64,000 bases of DNA, from assembly GCF_000960975.1 (NCBI RefSeq), contig NZ_CP010803.1, positions 3,875,818 through 3,939,817 on the forward strand, given 5' to 3'. Under the pieces are notes generated by a model. The model was not told the DNA's origin. It did no database searches and saw only the letters and a list, made by a program, of their open reading frames with translations. Below are positions 52,116-61,515 of this stretch, piece after piece; the stretch's first letter is position 1, and each line of letters opens with the position of its first letter. Origin of the DNA: Martelella endophytica (lineage in GTDB: Bacteria > Pseudomonadota > Alphaproteobacteria > Rhizobiales > Rhizobiaceae). Position numbers and translations under genes: made by a program.

Positions 52116-55100
52116 TCAGACCAGCTCGACGTCGATGACGCCCGAGACCGCCCGCATGGCCGACGCCACTTCCGGAGAGAGGCGATAGGTTCCGGGCAGT
52201 TCCACTTCGACTTCGCGCAAGCCATCGTTCTGGATGACGACAAAGGAGACGAGCCCGTCGCCATTGTCATTGAGATGGCGGGCGAGCGAGGCGAGCGGCG
52301 ATTCGTTGCGCAGGAAGATTCGCATCGCCTTCTGCTGGCGCACGGCTTCCTCCTCAAGCGACTGCACCGTCTGGATGCGCATGCCTATACCCTCGGGCCG
52401 CATTTCCGCGGATACGGTGATGACAACCGACGTGCCGGGCTCCAGGAGATCGCGATACTGATAGAGCGATTCGGAAAACAGCACCGCCTCGAACTGTCCG
52501 GTCGAATCGGAAAAGGCGATGATGCCCATCTTGTTGCCGGTTCTGGTCTTGCGCTCCTGCTTGCCAACCACCGTGCCAGCAAGACGGCCGCGATCGGAGC
52601 CGTTCTTCACCGAGAGCGAGAAATCCGCAAAGCTCTGCACCCGCATCTTCGACAGAAGGTCCGCATAGGCATCGAGCGGATGCGCCGTCTGGTAATAGCC
52701 GAGCATCTGATACTCACGCATCAGCCGTTCCGAATCGGGCAGCGGCGTATAGTCGGGCAGAACGATGGCCGAGACACCGCCGCTGCTGCCGAAGATATCG
52801 CCCTGACCGCTGACGAGATCATCCTGCGTGCGCTGGGCAAAGCCGATGATCCGATCGAGGCCGGCGAGCAGGGCCGCGCGGTCCTTGCCGAAGCAATCGA
52901 AGGCGCCGGCGCAGATCAGGCTTTCAAGGACCCGCCGGTTCACCTGTTTCGGGTCGATGCGCTGGCAGAAATCCTCGAGACTATCGAAAGGCCGGTCGCC
53001 ACGGGCGGCGACGATGTGATCGACCGCGGCCTCACCGACACCCTTGATTGCGGCGAGCGCATAATAGATGCGAGCCTCGCCCGGCTCGAAATGACGATAG
53101 CTGGTCTGCACCGAAGGCGCGACGACCTCGATGCCGAGGCGCTTGGCATCATGACGGAAGTCGTTGAGCTTTTCGGTATTGGCCATGTCGAGCGTCATCG
53201 ACGCGGCCAGGAACTCGACCGGGTAATGCGCCTTCAGATAGGCCGTATGATAAGAGACGATGGCGTAAGCCGCAGCGTGCGACTTGTTGAAACCGTAATT
53301 GGCGAATTTCGCAAGCAGGTCGAAGATCTCGTCCGCCCGCCCCTTCTTCACTCCCCGCTCGACAGCGCCTTCGACGAAGCGGACACGCTGCTTGTCCATC
53401 TGCTCCTTGATCTTCTTGCCCATGGCGCGGCGCAGAAGGTCGGCTTCGCCGAGCGAATAGCCGGCCAGCACCTGGGCGACCTGCATCACCTGCTCCTGAT
53501 AGATGATCACGCCCTGGGTCTCGGCCAGGAGATGGTCAATCACAGGATGGATCGACTCGATCTCCTCCTCGCCATGCTTGCGCGCATTATAGACCGGAAT
53601 ATTCTCCATCGGACCCGGACGATAAAGCGCCACCAGCGCGATGAGATCCTCGATACGGTCGGGTGCCATGCCGATGAGTGCCTTGCGCATACCGGCACTT
53701 TCCACCTGGAACACCCCGACCGTCTCGCCGCGGGCCAGCATCTCGTAGGTCGGCGGATCGCCGAGCGGCACGGTCGAAAGGTCGACGGAAATACCGCGCC
53801 GGGCAATGAAATCGACCGCCGTCTTCAGCACCGTCAACGTCTTCAGGCCAAGGAAGTCGAACTTCACCAGCCCCGCCTGCTCGACCCACTTCATGTTGAA
53901 CTGAGTCACCGGCATGTCCGAGCGCGGGTCCCGATACATCGGCACGAGCTTGGACAGCGGCCGGTCACCAATGACGATCCCGGCGGCATGGGTCGAGGCA
54001 TGGCGGTAGAGCCCCTCGATCTTCTGCGCGATCGTCAGCAGCCGGCCGACAATCGGCTCTTCCTCGGCGGCTTCCTGGAATTTCGGCTCGTCCTCGATGG
54101 CCTTGGCAAGGGTCACCGGGTTTGCCGGATTGTTCGGCACCAACTTACAGATGCGATCGACCTGGCCGTAAGGCATCTCCAGCACGCGGCCGACATCGCG
54201 CAGCGCCGCGCGTGCCTGCAGCGACCCGAAGGTGATGATCTGCGCGACCTGGGCGCGACCATATTTCTGCTGGACGTAGTGGATGACCTCTTCACGCCGA
54301 TCCTGACAGAAGTCGATGTCGAAGTCGGGCATCGACACGCGTTCGGGGTTAAGGAAGCGTTCGAACAGCAGTGAAAACCGCAGCGGATCGACGTCGGTAA
54401 TCGTGAGCGCATAGGCGACCAGCGAACCCGCACCGGAGCCGCGGCCGGGCCCGACCGGGATATCGTGTTCCTTCGCCCATTTGATGAAGTCCGAAACGAT
54501 CAGAAAGTAGCCCGGGAATTTCATGCCTTCGATGATGCCGAGTTCATAGTCGAGGCGGGTGAAATAGTCCTCCCGGCTGTGCCCCTCGCTCAGACCGACA
54601 TGAGCGAGCCGTTTCTCGAGCCCTTCCAGCGCCTGCCGGCGCAACTCGTTCGCCTCCGCCTTTTCCGCGGCTTCCGGATCTTCGGCGCCGCCGGTGAACC
54701 GTGGCAGAATCGGGTCGCGGGTGTTGAGGATGAAGCTGCAGCGCCGGGCAATCTCGATCGTGTTCTCGCAGGCTTCGGGAAGGTCGGAAAAGAGTGCGGC
54801 CATCTCTGCCTGGGGCTTCAGGTAATGATCCGGCGTAAGACGAAACCGGCGGTCATCCGACACGATCGCATTGTGGGCAACCGCCATCAGCGCATCATGC
54901 GCCTCGAAATCCTCGCGCGCGGGAAAGAAGGGTTCATTGGTGGCAACGAGCGGCAGATCGAGATCATAGGCGAGCTTCAGAACGCGGCGCTCCTGCTGCA
55001 CGTCGTATTCACCGTGGCGCTGAACCTCGACATAGAGCCGATCGCCGAAAAGCGCCTTCAGCCGCGATAGCCGATCAATCGCCTTCTCTTCGAAACCGAG

Positions 55101-55610
55101 GGCTAGCGGCTGATCTATAGGGCCGCCCGGCCCGCCGCTGAGCGCGATCAGCCCTTCGGTCCGTCCCTCAAGCCAGCTGCTCTTGATATGAACGCTGTCA
55201 TTTCCATTGCCGCCGAGATAGGCCTCACCGACAAGATCGAGAAGATTGGCATAGCCCTCTGGATTGGAAACAAGCAGCACGATCGACGGCAGCTTGACCG
55301 GAAGATGCGAGCCGCCGCGGCGTTCACCGTCGCTGCCATCCTCCATGTCGATGGAGAGCTGGCAGCCGATGATTGGCTGCAATCCCTCGCCGACCGCCTT
55401 CTGCGCGAACTCCAGGGCACCGAAGAGATTGTTGGTATCGGTCACCGCGATAGCGGGCTGGCAATCGGCGACAGCCCGCTTCAGCACAGTCTTCAGCGGC
55501 AGCGCTCCTTCGAGGAGCGAATAGGCGGAATGCACGCGAAGATGAACGAAACTGACCGCCCGTGCGTCCGCGTCCGCAGTTTCATCCCGTCGTGCATCCA
55601 TACCGGCCAT
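52116..55610 (-). CDS. dnaE: DNA polymerase III alpha subunit
   Basis: The 1164-aa replicative polymerase. It has an N-terminal PHP domain (HLRVHSAYSLLEGALP, with the first His-x-His pair altered to HLR; AIAVTDTNNLFGALEF), a C-family catalytic core with PDFDIDFCQDRREEVIHYV carrying the catalytic Asp pair, and SAGMRKALIGMAP in the fingers. Tandem HhH and OB-fold domains follow (AGTVVGKQERKTRTGNKMG). The altered PHP metal residues suggest no PHP exonuclease, as in many alphaproteobacteria. The start is uncertain; ATG 55610 (MAGMDARRDE) has GGAGC seven bases upstream, whereas ATG 55622 does not. Confidence 0.96.
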   Translation of the reverse strand: MAGMDARRDETADADARAVSFVHLRVHSAYSLLEGALPLKTVLKRAVADCQPAIAVTDTNNLFGALEFAQKAVGEGLQPIIGCQLSIDMEDGSDGERRGGSHLPVKLPSIVLLVSNPEGYANLLDLVGEAYLGGNGNDSVHIKSSWLEGRTEGLIALSGGPGGPIDQPLALGFEEKAIDRLSRLKALFGDRLYVEVQRHGEYDVQQERRVLKLAYDLDLPLVATNEPFFPAREDFEAHDALMAVAHNAIVSDDRRFRLTPDHYLKPQAEMAALFSDLPEACENTIEIARRCSFILNTRDPILPRFTGGAEDPEAAEKAEANELRRQALEGLEKRLAHVGLSEGHSREDYFTRLDYELGIIEGMKFPGYFLIVSDFIKWAKEHDIPVGPGRGSGAGSLVAYALTITDVDPLRFSLLFERFLNPERVSMPDFDIDFCQDRREEVIHYVQQKYGRAQVAQIITFGSLQARAALRDVGRVLEMPYGQVDRICKLVPNNPANPVTLAKAIEDEPKFQEAAEEEPIVGRLLTIAQKIEGLYRHASTHAAGIVIGDRPLSKLVPMYRDPRSDMPVTQFNMKWVEQAGLVKFDFLGLKTLTVLKTAVDFIARRGISVDLSTVPLGDPPTYEMLARGETVGVFQVESAGMRKALIGMAPDRIEDLIALVALYRPGPMENIPVYNARKHGEEEIESIHPVIDHLLAETQGVIIYQEQVMQVAQVLAGYSLGEADLLRRAMGKKIKEQMDKQRVRFVEGAVERGVKKGRADEIFDLLAKFANYGFNKSHAAAYAIVSYHTAYLKAHYPVEFLAASMTLDMANTEKLNDFRHDAKRLGIEVVAPSVQTSYRHFEPGEARIYYALAAIKGVGEAAVDHIVAARGDRPFDSLEDFCQRIDPKQVNRRVLESLICAGAFDCFGKDRAALLAGLDRIIGFAQRTQDDLVSGQGDIFGSSGGVSAIVLPDYTPLPDSERLMREYQMLGYYQTAHPLDAYADLLSKMRVQSFADFSLSVKNGSDRGRLAGTVVGKQERKTRTGNKMGIIAFSDSTGQFEAVLFSESLYQYRDLLEPGTSVVITVSAEMRPEGIGMRIQTVQSLEEEAVRQQKAMRIFLRNESPLASLARHLNDNGDGLVSFVVIQNDGLREVEVELPGTYRLSPEVASAMRAVSGVIDVELV

Positions 55611-55739
55611 ATTCAGCTCCATCACCAAAGTCCGGCCGCCACTATAAAGACAAAGCCCCGCCGTGGCACTTCGTGCGCCGGCTCAGCGCCGACAATGCAC
55701 AGAAAGCTTTTCCCGGATGGCGGGGCATGGCGGCGCGTC

Positions 55740-55826
55740 TCAGAAGGCACCGATGATCAGCGCCATGCTGGCGACGAAGATGCTGATGGAAAAGAATGCA
55801 GCAATGTCTCTCATGATGTCGGTCAT
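55740..55826 (-). CDS. 28-residue single-helix membrane protein
   Basis: ATG at 55826, stop at 55740-55742, 28 residues: a short N-terminus with MTDIMRDIAAFF, then SISIFVASMALIIGAF, which forms one hydrophobic helix ending right at the C-terminus. A textbook AGGAG lies eight bases before the ATG, and an AT-rich promoter-like stretch with TATAAA lies about 15 bases further upstream. It stands alone in the gap between dnaE and exoD. It is too short for routine gene calling. I do not recognise a family. Candidates are a small regulatory or stress membrane peptide; a toxin of the type I class is another possibility. The ribosome site and helix design make translation likely. Confidence 0.65.
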   Translation of the reverse strand: MTDIMRDIAAFFSISIFVASMALIIGAF

Positions 55827-56112
55827 TTCCAAGCTCCTGTTCCTTATCTGTTTTTATACTGTTCCGTTTTTGTTCTAATTACAATCATTTTTATCCGCGG
55901 CCTTTTTCGCCTGAGCGAATCAGATTTGGATTCAACCACTTGGAGATGCAAAAAAATGACTGGCCATGCGTTCCGGTGGTCGCGGCTCCTGTTTGCACGC
56001 ACCCGGCCGGGCGCAAAAGCGGTGTCACGGCAGCATCGCCTCCGCCAGGCTTCACTTGTCGTCCGCAACACCCTACATCTTGCACGACCCTAACGAACGA
56101 TGGACGGACAGC

Positions 56113-56730
56113 GTGGCAGACGAGCAAGCAGAAGCGGAACACGGGCGCAGGCTTTCGGATATTCTCGCCGAGCTCAGGCCGGATGAAAGCGGACGCGTCA
56201 GCCTTCGCCAGCTTGACGAGGCGCTTGCCGACAGGTCGTTCGGCGCATTCCTGGTTGTCTTTGCCATACCGAACCTGGTGCCGCTACCGCCGGGCGCGAC
56301 CCTCGTCCTTGGTATTCCGCTCATCCTCATCGCCTGGCAGATGATGGCCTCACGCCACAATGCAATCTGGCTGCCGGAGCGGATTGCGCGCGTTTCGATC
56401 GATGGCAAACGCTGCGCGGATGCGCTGGACAAGATCCTGCCCTGGCTCAGATGGATCGAGGGCGGGATCCGCCCGCGTGCATGGTTTTTGAAGACACGGC
56501 GCTCCGAGCGCCTTCTCGGTGCCTATGCGCTGATCCTCGCCATCGTCGTGTTCTGTCCCATCCCCTTCGGCAACTGGTTGCCGGCGCTGGCACTCGGCAT
56601 TATCGGCCTTTCGGTCACCGAGCGCGATGGTTATGGCATCATCGTCGGCTCGATCGTCGGCGTGGTCGCGATCCTGCTTGCCGGTCTCGTCGTGCTCGCC
56701 GCAGGCGCTCTGCTCGCCCTCATCTTCTGA
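56113..56730 (+). CDS. ExoD family exopolysaccharide-related membrane protein
   Basis: A 205-aa inner-membrane protein of the ExoD family. After a charged N-terminus (RRLSDILAEL) it has DRSFGAFLVVFAIPNLVPLPPGATLVLGIPL, the family signature with Pro/Gly-rich helices. Three further hydrophobic segments toward the C-terminus follow. In Sinorhizobium exoD is needed for normal exopolysaccharide and alkali tolerance; the molecular role is unknown. GTG 56113 is chosen because ExoD proteins are about 200 residues. The frame is open upstream to 55966, but that part is not protein-like. Confidence 0.85.
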   Translation: MADEQAEAEHGRRLSDILAELRPDESGRVSLRQLDEALADRSFGAFLVVFAIPNLVPLPPGATLVLGIPLILIAWQMMASRHNAIWLPERIARVSIDGKRCADALDKILPWLRWIEGGIRPRAWFLKTRRSERLLGAYALILAIVVFCPIPFGNWLPALALGIIGLSVTERDGYGIIVGSIVGVVAILLAGLVVLAAGALLALIF

Positions 56731-56771
56731 AGTGCGAGCGAAAGCCTCAAAATCATTAGTCTCGAGTGCGG

Positions 56772-57677
56772 TCAGGCCGCGCGGCTCTGCGCCTGCACTG
56801 AGCGGAAGGCGTGGCGGATCGCATCTGCAACCGCCTCGACGAGTTCGCCACCGCCCGGCCCGCGTCTGAGGCCAATGTCGTAATGGCCGAGCTCCGGCAG
56901 GCCGTGCTCGGCGCCAAGCACATCCATGTCGTCGGTCACGTAATAGGCGGCAAGCGGCGCCACGGCGAGATCGGACAGCACGGCAGCCCTTTGCACCATT
57001 GTCGTCGCACTCATATAGGCCACGCGGTAGCGCCGGTCCGCCGCAGAGAGGTGCTTCACGGCCTCGGCGCGCCAGGCGCAGGAACTCTCCCACATCGACA
57101 CCGGCAGCGGCTCCTTCAGATAGGCCGTGCCACCGCGGGCGCCGACCCAGACGAGGCGCTCGCGATGGATCAGCTCGGTCTCTTCGCCGTCGGCCGCCAG
57201 ATCGCCGGTATTGAGGAGGGTCAGGTCCAGCCGCTGTTCGTTCAGGCGTTTCTTCAGGCCGATGCTGTTGTCGATCGTGACATCGACCATGACGCCGGGA
57301 AAGGCCTCGGCGAACCGCTTGAGAATGGTGGGCAGAATCCGCTCGCCGATATCGTCGGTCGCACCAAGGCGAACGACGCCCTGCATGTCCGGCCGGCGAA
57401 AGCGCGACATCGCCTCGTTGGAAAGCGCCAGCATGCGCCGCGCGTAGGAAAGCAGGGTCTCCCCCGATTCGGTCAGCCGCACGGAACGGGCATCCCGAAC
57501 GAAGAGCTGGATACCGAGCTGCTCCTCAAGCCGCTTGATCTGCATCGAAACGGCGGAGGGCGTCCGGAACACGGTCTCGGCCGCCGCCGAAAAGCTGCCG
57601 CTCTCGGCGATCGCGACGAAGGTGCGGAGAATGTCATTGTCGAGCACCGGCAGAGGCGTCTGCATCAGGTTGGTCAT
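56772..57677 (-). CDS. LysR-family transcriptional regulator
   Basis: A 301-aa regulator. Residues about 15-75 are the winged helix-turn-helix (LRTFVAIAESGSFSAAAETVF, TPSAVSMQIKRLEEQLG). The effector domain begins around residue 100 with VVRLGATDDIGERILP. It is divergent from a gene for a 55-aa protein, and overlapping promoters lie between them, so that gene is its probable target. Ligand unknown. It converges on exoD. Confidence 0.93.
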   Translation of the reverse strand: MTNLMQTPLPVLDNDILRTFVAIAESGSFSAAAETVFRTPSAVSMQIKRLEEQLGIQLFVRDARSVRLTESGETLLSYARRMLALSNEAMSRFRRPDMQGVVRLGATDDIGERILPTILKRFAEAFPGVMVDVTIDNSIGLKKRLNEQRLDLTLLNTGDLAADGEETELIHRERLVWVGARGGTAYLKEPLPVSMWESSCAWRAEAVKHLSAADRRYRVAYMSATTMVQRAAVLSDLAVAPLAAYYVTDDMDVLGAEHGLPELGHYDIGLRRGPGGGELVEAVADAIRHAFRSVQAQSRAA

Positions 57678-57714
57678 CGTGCCACCTATCGTTCAATTAT
57701 TTTGACATGAACCG

Positions 57715-57756
57715 TCATAACATTTCGTTTGATTGAATGTCAAAGCCGCCTATCTT
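57715..57756. promoter_or_regulatory. Overlapping divergent promoters of lysR and the 55-aa gene
   Basis: Minus strand: TTGACA (57743-57738), 17-base spacer, TTATGA (57720-57715). Plus strand: TTGATT (57729-57734), 16-base spacer, TATCTT (57751-57756). The two promoters interlock, so a LysR dimer bound here could repress its own gene and activate the other. AT-rich T-N11-A-like blocks lie between 57690 and 57740. Confidence 0.65.
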
Positions 57757-57783
57757 CACCGTCATCAACGAAGGAGAAGAGCC

Positions 57784-57951
57784 ATGGGCCTGTTTGCCAT
57801 ACTGCACCACCTCATCCGCCCGTTCACCAACCTGACACGGCGTAGCGACGAACAGCGACGCAAGGAAATGCTGGAGCGCAGCCTTTCGCGGATACCGCCG
57901 CATCTGCGCGACGACGTCGTCGCGAAGGAGAAGTTCTGGATCTATGACTGA
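57784..57951 (+). CDS. Small 55-aa hypothetical protein
   Basis: A 55-residue protein starting MGLFAILHHLIRPFTN, with a weakly hydrophobic amphipathic N-terminus and a very basic/charged middle (RRSDEQRRKEMLERSLSRIP), ending EKFWIYD. AAGGAG lies nine bases before the ATG at 57784. It is divergent from the LysR gene and has its own promoter. It might be a membrane-surface-associated small regulator. No family was recognised with confidence. Confidence 0.75.
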   Translation: MGLFAILHHLIRPFTNLTRRSDEQRRKEMLERSLSRIPPHLRDDVVAKEKFWIYD

Positions 57952-57969
57952 GCGGCAATGCCCCGGCCA

Positions 57970-57992
57970 GGCCCGGCTGGCCCGGCCGGGCC
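57970..57992 (+). terminator. GC-only hairpin behind the 55-aa gene
   Basis: GGCCCGGC and GCCGGGCC form an 8-bp stem 19 bases after the stop codon. No T run follows, so it is a weak terminator candidate. Confidence 0.35.
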
Positions 57993-58219
57993 AAGGCATG
58001 CTGCGCTGCGGCGAACCGCATCACGTCTGCATGATGATCGTCAAATCGAGAAAAATCGCGCCATTCTGCCAGCCGTCCGGGCAAAAAATCGCCGGACTTG
58101 CGGCGCATCGTCTTTCCTGACGCTTTTGCTTGTGTCAATGTCGCATATAGACAATTGGCGGCCCGATTTCTTGCAGAAGTTAAGTTTTTCGCGGCTCCTT
58201 ATTTGGCGGTGTGTGCACA

Positions 58220-59230
58220 ATGGTGAGATCATTCGTCTTTTATCTGATACCCCAATTCTCGCTTCTGCCGTTTTCCGGCGCGATCGAGACATTGCGCATT
58301 GCCAACAGAATGCTCGGTTACGAGGCCTTTCGCTGGCGTATCGCTTCCGATCTCGGCGGCAAGGTCTATTCCTCAAGCGGCATCGCCATCGACAGCGACA
58401 GTTCGCTCGCCGATGAGCGCCGTGCCCTGATGGGCGAAAAGCGCGCCGACCTGGTGCTGGTCTGTTCCGGGCTCGACGTCGAGGACTACTACAACAAGTC
58501 TTTCGATGCCTGGCTGCGCGAACTGAACAATCGCGGCTGTCGCATCGGCAGCATGTGCACGGCGACGCATCTTCTTGCCCGCGCCGGCCTACTGAAGGGC
58601 AAGCGCTGCGCCATCCACTGGGAAAACCTTCCGGGTTTCACCGAAACCAACCCGGAAATCGATGCCCATGCCGATCTCTTCCAGATCGACCGCAACATCT
58701 ATACCTGCGCCGGCGGCACCGCCTCGCTCGACATGATGCTGAACCTCATCGGCCGTGAATTCGGCGATGGCCTGGTCAATGCCATCTGCGAACAGGCGCT
58801 GACCGACCGCGTCCGGCCTTCGACCGAGCGCCAGCGCCTGCCGCTGAGAGCCCGCCTCGGCGTGCAGAACGGCAAGGTGATGCAGATCATCGAATTGATG
58901 GAGGCGAACCTCGCCGAACCGCTGTCGCTGATCGAGATCGCCGACGCCGTCGGCCTGTCGCGCCGCCAGATCGAGCGGCTGTTCCGCCAGGAAATGGGCC
59001 GCTCGCCAGCGCGCTATTATCTCGAAATCCGACTCGACCGCGCCCGCCGCCTGCTGGCGCAATCGGCGATGCCGGTGGTCGATGTCGCGGTCGCCTGCGG
59101 TTTCGTTTCGGCCTCGCATTTCTCCAAATGCTACCGCGAGATCTATCACTGCTCGCCGCAGCAGGAACGGGCGCAGCGCCGCCAGGCCCGCATGGTCGTG
59201 CGTGAAAACGCGATGAGCCTCGCCGTCTGA
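58220..59230 (+). CDS. GlxA-type AraC regulator with DJ-1/PfpI domain
   Basis: A 336-aa regulator. Residues about 5-170 form a DJ-1/PfpI (GATase1-like) sensor domain with GSMCTATHLLARAGLL at the nucleophile-elbow position. Residues about 225-320 hold the two AraC helix-turn-helices (LSLIEIADAVGLSRRQIERLF and VVDVAVACGFVSASHFSKCYRE). Relatives regulate choline, carnitine, betaine or arginine catabolism. ATG 58220 is preferred over GTG 58211 because the conserved MVRSFVF start follows it. No target gene is adjacent, so its regulon lies elsewhere; the ProX-type binding protein in this window is one conceivable target (inference). Confidence 0.9.
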   Translation: MVRSFVFYLIPQFSLLPFSGAIETLRIANRMLGYEAFRWRIASDLGGKVYSSSGIAIDSDSSLADERRALMGEKRADLVLVCSGLDVEDYYNKSFDAWLRELNNRGCRIGSMCTATHLLARAGLLKGKRCAIHWENLPGFTETNPEIDAHADLFQIDRNIYTCAGGTASLDMMLNLIGREFGDGLVNAICEQALTDRVRPSTERQRLPLRARLGVQNGKVMQIIELMEANLAEPLSLIEIADAVGLSRRQIERLFRQEMGRSPARYYLEIRLDRARRLLAQSAMPVVDVAVACGFVSASHFSKCYREIYHCSPQQERAQRRQARMVVRENAMSLAV

Positions 59231-59346
59231 GCAACGCCGCAAAGACCAGGTGGACTGGAGGCCGAGAGTGAAGAATGCAGCCTCACAGCGATGCGAAGAA
59301 GATACAACCCGTGGCAGCCTCCGACCGACCCTGATATGGTTTCCTC

Positions 59347-59904
59347 ATGAAACATGTTGAATTCAAAACCGCAGATGATCTGGCCAGTTGGCTTGGCAAA
59401 AACCATGCCGAAGAGACCGAACTTTGGGTGCGAATTTTCAAGAAAGGCTCCGGCAAGCAGTCGGTCAACTGGCAGGAATGCGTCATCGCAGCCATCGCCT
59501 GGGGATGGATCGATGGTCGCAAGAACGCGCTCGACGACCACTCATACCTTCAGCGCCTCACCCCCCGTAGAAGAAAGTCCAACTGGTCCCAGAAAAACAG
59601 GGAGCACGCCGAGACCCTCATCGCAGACGGCAAGATGTCGGCCTTTGGCCTCAGCCAGGTCGAAGAAGCCAAGGCGGATGGTCGCTGGGACGCAGCCTAT
59701 TCAGGCCAGGCCGATATGGTCATTCCGCAAGACTTTCTGGACGCTCTCGAAGCGCATCCCAAAGCAAAAGCGTTCTTCGCGACGCTCGGCAGGGGCAACC
59801 GATTCCCGATCTACTACAGGCTCACGACAGCCAAGAAGCCCGAAACGCGCTCGAGACGGATGCAGAAGATATTAGAGCAACTGAACCGTGGCGAACCGCT
59901 CTAG
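59347..59904 (+). CDS. YdeI/OmpD-associated family protein
   Basis: A 185-aa soluble protein of the YdeI (bacteriocin-protection) family. The conserved pattern includes ELWVRIFKKGSGKQSVNWQE, AIAWGWIDGRKNALD, and RRRKSNWSQKNREHAETLI. Its biochemical function is unknown; relatives affect sensitivity to peptides or oxidants. Its ATG lacks a strong ribosome site. It stands alone and converges on prmA. Confidence 0.9.
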   Translation: MKHVEFKTADDLASWLGKNHAEETELWVRIFKKGSGKQSVNWQECVIAAIAWGWIDGRKNALDDHSYLQRLTPRRRKSNWSQKNREHAETLIADGKMSAFGLSQVEEAKADGRWDAAYSGQADMVIPQDFLDALEAHPKAKAFFATLGRGNRFPIYYRLTTAKKPETRSRRMQKILEQLNRGEPL

Positions 59905-59972
59905 ATCGGCTCGCGGATTGTCGGCTTTCATTTTCGTGTAAAGAACCCGAAGCTGCTCTCGCGCGCCTAAAC

Positions 59973-60884
59973 TCAGCCTTTCAGCAGCAGCGTCACCCAG
60001 CCGTCGCGCCAGTAGGTGCGCACATGGCGAAGGCCGACGGTATTGTAGGCCGAGAGCACTTTCCAACGCTGCTCGGCGAGAATGCCCGAGAGGATGACCG
60101 AGCCTCCGAGGGCCAGATGCTGCGAAAGCCCGGGCGCGAGCTTCATCAGCGGCCGGGCGAGAATGTTGGCGATGATCAGATCAAAGGGGGCGGCCCGTGC
60201 AAAGGCCGCGTGGTGAAACCCAGGCGCCGTCGCAAAATCGACGCCGGAGACGATGCCGTTCAGCCGCGCATTGGCGCGGGCGACGCGGACGGCGACGGGG
60301 TCGACATCGGTCGCCAGCACCGGGATCGGCGCCAGCATGCGCACGGCCATTGCCAGAACACCCGTGCCGGTCCCGAGGTCAAGCGCGTTCTGCGGCCGCT
60401 CCGCCTTCAGCACCGTATCGATCATTTCCAGGCAACCGATCGTGGTGCCGTGATGGCCGGTGCCAAAGGCTTGGCCGGCGTCGATCTCGATTGCGAGGTC
60501 GCCCGGCCGCACATGGTGACGGTCATGGCTGCCATGGACGAGGAAACGTCCGGCACGCACCGGCTTCAGGCCCTCGAGCGATTTCGCGATCCAGTCGATA
60601 TCGGGAATGTCTTCACGTTCCACCGGGGGATGGTCGCTGCCGAACAGGCGCTCCAGCACGGACGCAAATATCTCCGCCAGCGCCGCAACCTCCGAAGCAT
60701 CCTCGAGATAGACCGAGGCCTCCCAGATGTTCGCCTTCTCGTCGATCTCCATCGTTGCGAGCGCATAGGGCTCCTCGCCGAGGGCGGCGGAAAGGCCATC
60801 GAGCACCTGCCCTGCCCCGGTTTCATCGGTGGTGACGTAAAGTCTGAGCTGGCTCACGGCGGCGGTCTCTTTCTGGTGGTTCAT
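59973..60884 (-). CDS. prmA: Ribosomal protein L11 methyltransferase
   Basis: A 303-aa SAM-dependent enzyme that trimethylates L11. The N-terminal substrate-recognition domain (about residues 1-110) is followed by the methyltransferase core with AFGTGHHGTTIGCLEMID, motif I LDLGTGTGVLAMA and the NILARPL segment of the catalytic region. It is a normal length for the family. The sco gene lies 22 bases upstream on the same strand. Confidence 0.95.
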   Translation of the reverse strand: MNHQKETAAVSQLRLYVTTDETGAGQVLDGLSAALGEEPYALATMEIDEKANIWEASVYLEDASEVAALAEIFASVLERLFGSDHPPVEREDIPDIDWIAKSLEGLKPVRAGRFLVHGSHDRHHVRPGDLAIEIDAGQAFGTGHHGTTIGCLEMIDTVLKAERPQNALDLGTGTGVLAMAVRMLAPIPVLATDVDPVAVRVARANARLNGIVSGVDFATAPGFHHAAFARAAPFDLIIANILARPLMKLAPGLSQHLALGGSVILSGILAEQRWKVLSAYNTVGLRHVRTYWRDGWVTLLLKG

Positions 60885-60906
60885 TCGGTCGGCCTGCGGC
60901 AGAAGC

Positions 60907-61515
60907 TCAGCCCTTCAGCAGGTTCTCGAGCTTCTTTCGGGCGACCTCGGGGTCTTCGTCATAGGCGATGGTGCCGTCCAGCACACCACCGTCATCGAGC
61001 ATGAACACGGCAGCGTTGTGGTTCATCGTGTAATCGCCGTCCGGGTCGTTCGGATCGAGCGGCACCTTTTCATAGTAGATACCGAAGCCATCGACCATCT
61101 TCAGCACCTTTTCCGGATCGCCGGAGACGCCGACAATGCGATCGGTGACGTTGGAGAGGTAGCGATGCATGATTTCGGGCGTGTCGCGTTCGGGATCGAC
61201 GGTGATCCAGTAGGCGTCAAACTTGTCGCCGTCGGGGTCGACCTCGTGCAGAAGCCCGTTCAGCTCGTAGAGCGTCGTCGGGCAGACTTCCGGGCAATGG
61301 GTGAAGCCGAAGAACAGCAGCGTCGGCTTTTCGCGGAAGGCGGCTTCGGTGATCTCTGCGCCGTTGCTGTCGGTCAGCGCGAATTTCGGCCCGAAGGGAA
61401 CGTTCATCATCTTTTCGTTGGTGCGGCCGATCTCGTAGACCAGCCAGGCAATCATGGCGCAGATGATGACGACAGCAGCCCAGAGCACCCGTCGGAAAGT
61501 CTTCATGCCGTTCAT
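60907..61515 (-). CDS. SCO1/SenC copper chaperone-like protein
   Basis: A 202-aa membrane-anchored thioredoxin-fold protein for cytochrome oxidase CuA assembly. One N-terminal helix (about residues 10-28, WAAVVIICAMIAWLVYEIG) anchors it in the membrane. The copper motif CPEVC (about residue 74) and the distal His in NHNA near residue 166 are intact. ATG 61515 overlaps the stop of the GFA-family gene (ATGA), suggesting coupling; MKTF three codons on is the alternative. prmA follows downstream. Confidence 0.93.
   Translation of the reverse strand: MNGMKTFRRVLWAAVVIICAMIAWLVYEIGRTNEKMMNVPFGPKFALTDSNGAEITEAAFREKPTLLFFGFTHCPEVCPTTLYELNGLLHEVDPDGDKFDAYWITVDPERDTPEIMHRYLSNVTDRIVGVSGDPEKVLKMVDGFGIYYEKVPLDPNDPDGDYTMNHNAAVFMLDDGGVLDGTIAYDEDPEVARKKLENLLKG

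Noticed and set aside
52005..54374. A 789-codon plus-strand open frame opposite dnaE
   Set aside because: Shadow of dnaE; no motifs.
55966..56112. Upstream extension of the exoD frame
   Set aside because: Not protein-like, and ExoD proteins are about 200 residues.
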